From NCBI GenBank assembly GCA_026197015.1, contig JAPHRB010000171.1:1-25008 (forward strand): a stretch of DNA of 25,008 bases, written 5' to 3'. This DNA comes from Gammaproteobacteria bacterium (GTDB taxonomy: Bacteria; Pseudomonadota; Gammaproteobacteria; SZUA-229). Positions 24,505 through 25,008 of this stretch are shown here, in pieces. The stretch's first letter is position 1. Every line of letters begins with the position of its first letter. Below the pieces are notes generated by a model. It saw only the letters and a program-made list of their open reading frames with translations, did no database searches and had not been told where the DNA came from. A program made the translations under genes and the position numbers.

Positions 24505-25008
24505 ATGCTATTAAGATCAATAAGTTATATCTTTATTCTTTTAATATCTTCAACTGCTATTGCACAGCCTGTTCAACTGAAAAACAATAATCTGATAATG
24601 AATGCAGAATATTTAGAGGGTACTAATACTCAAAACCCGGTAATAATACTACACGGACTTCTGCAAACGCATCAATTTACAACTGTTAGTCGACTTGCAA
24701 CAGCACTTAATGAAGCAGGTTACACAGTTTTAAGCCCAAGCCTTTCACTCGGTATTAATAATAGAAAGACCAGCCTTAGCTGTGAAGCTATACATACACA
24801 TTCGATGGATTCAGATTCTGATGAATTGAAATTATGGATTGACTGGTTAAATGAAAAATCAGGCAAAGATATAAACCTGATTGGGCACAGTGCTGGTGGC
24901 CCAACGGTTCTCAATTATCTTGAAACACATAATGCTAACTTAATTAAGAAAGTTATCTTAATAAGCCTTTCCTATTATGCAACAGGACCAACAGCCAATG
25001 AGACCAGA
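24505..25008 (+). CDS. Secreted alpha/beta hydrolase, N-terminal part only
   Basis: The frame is open from the ATG at 24505 to the window edge (168 codons). AGGGGGG at 24494-24500 is a strong ribosome-binding site. A signal peptide ends with STAIA before Gln21. The hydrolase fold is shown by ILHGLLQTH (48-56, oxyanion HG) and the nucleophile elbow GHSAGG (127-132, Ser129). The acid and histidine of the triad lie beyond the window. A periplasmic esterase or lipase-like role is likely but the substrate is unknown. The 257 bases upstream, between divergent genes, hold its promoter region. I see only a 10-bp TTAGATCTAA palindrome at 24395-24404 there. Confidence 0.8.
   Translation, partial: MLLRSISYIFILLISSTAIAQPVQLKNNNLIMNAEYLEGTNTQNPVIILHGLLQTHQFTTVSRLATALNEAGYTVLSPSLSLGINNRKTSLSCEAIHTHSMDSDSDELKLWIDWLNEKSGKDINLIGHSAGGPTVLNYLETHNANLIKKVILISLSYYATGPTANETR

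Overview
The window is A+T-rich (roughly 35-40% G+C by eye) and gene-dense. Its gene families are those of a gammaproteobacterium: a clade I nitrous oxide reductase cluster, a bacterial RIO kinase, HDOD and GGDEF signalling proteins, DUF1289 and DUF4870 proteins, and an RND efflux pair. Nothing in the sequence fixes the genus. I saw no phage, insertion sequence, CRISPR array, rRNA or tRNA.

Layout. Positions 1-2129 (minus) hold a membrane-protein cluster (RDD protein, SpoIIM-family protein, start of a third membrane protein), preceded by a 59-aa DUF1289 protein. Positions 2215-3067 hold a small acyl-carrier-like protein with a palindromic promoter, and a decayed C-terminal fragment of a DUF255/YyaL-type protein. 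Positions 3125-11193 (minus) are the complete core for N2O respiration, nosR-nosZ-nosD-nosF-nosY plus nosL. A di-iron ferritin-like protein (11379-12323, plus) is divergent from nosR and ends against a membrane GGDEF protein (12320-13504, minus) with overlapping stop codons. Next on the minus strand are a conserved 467-aa protein of unknown function behind a perfect hairpin over its start site, a TrmH/SpoU RNA methyltransferase and a RIO-type kinase. A plus-strand RND efflux operon (16876-21186) converges through a strong hairpin on a minus-strand run of DnaQ-like exonuclease, DUF4870 protein, HDOD protein and DHH phosphoesterase. A secreted alpha/beta hydrolase begins at 24505 and runs off the end.

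How it works together. NosZ is a Tat-exported periplasmic enzyme reducing N2O to N2. NosR supplies electrons across the membrane, NosDFY and the lipoprotein NosL supply copper and sulfur for the CuZ site. Two FNR/DNR-type boxes are visible, one shared by nosR and the divergent ferritin-like gene and one in front of nosL. All three promoters have a -10-like hexamer at the same distance from the box, the spacing of activator-dependent class II promoters. This places the uncharacterised ferritin-like protein in the same anoxic regulon as N2O respiration and makes nosL a separately transcribed unit. That is the most interesting feature of the window.
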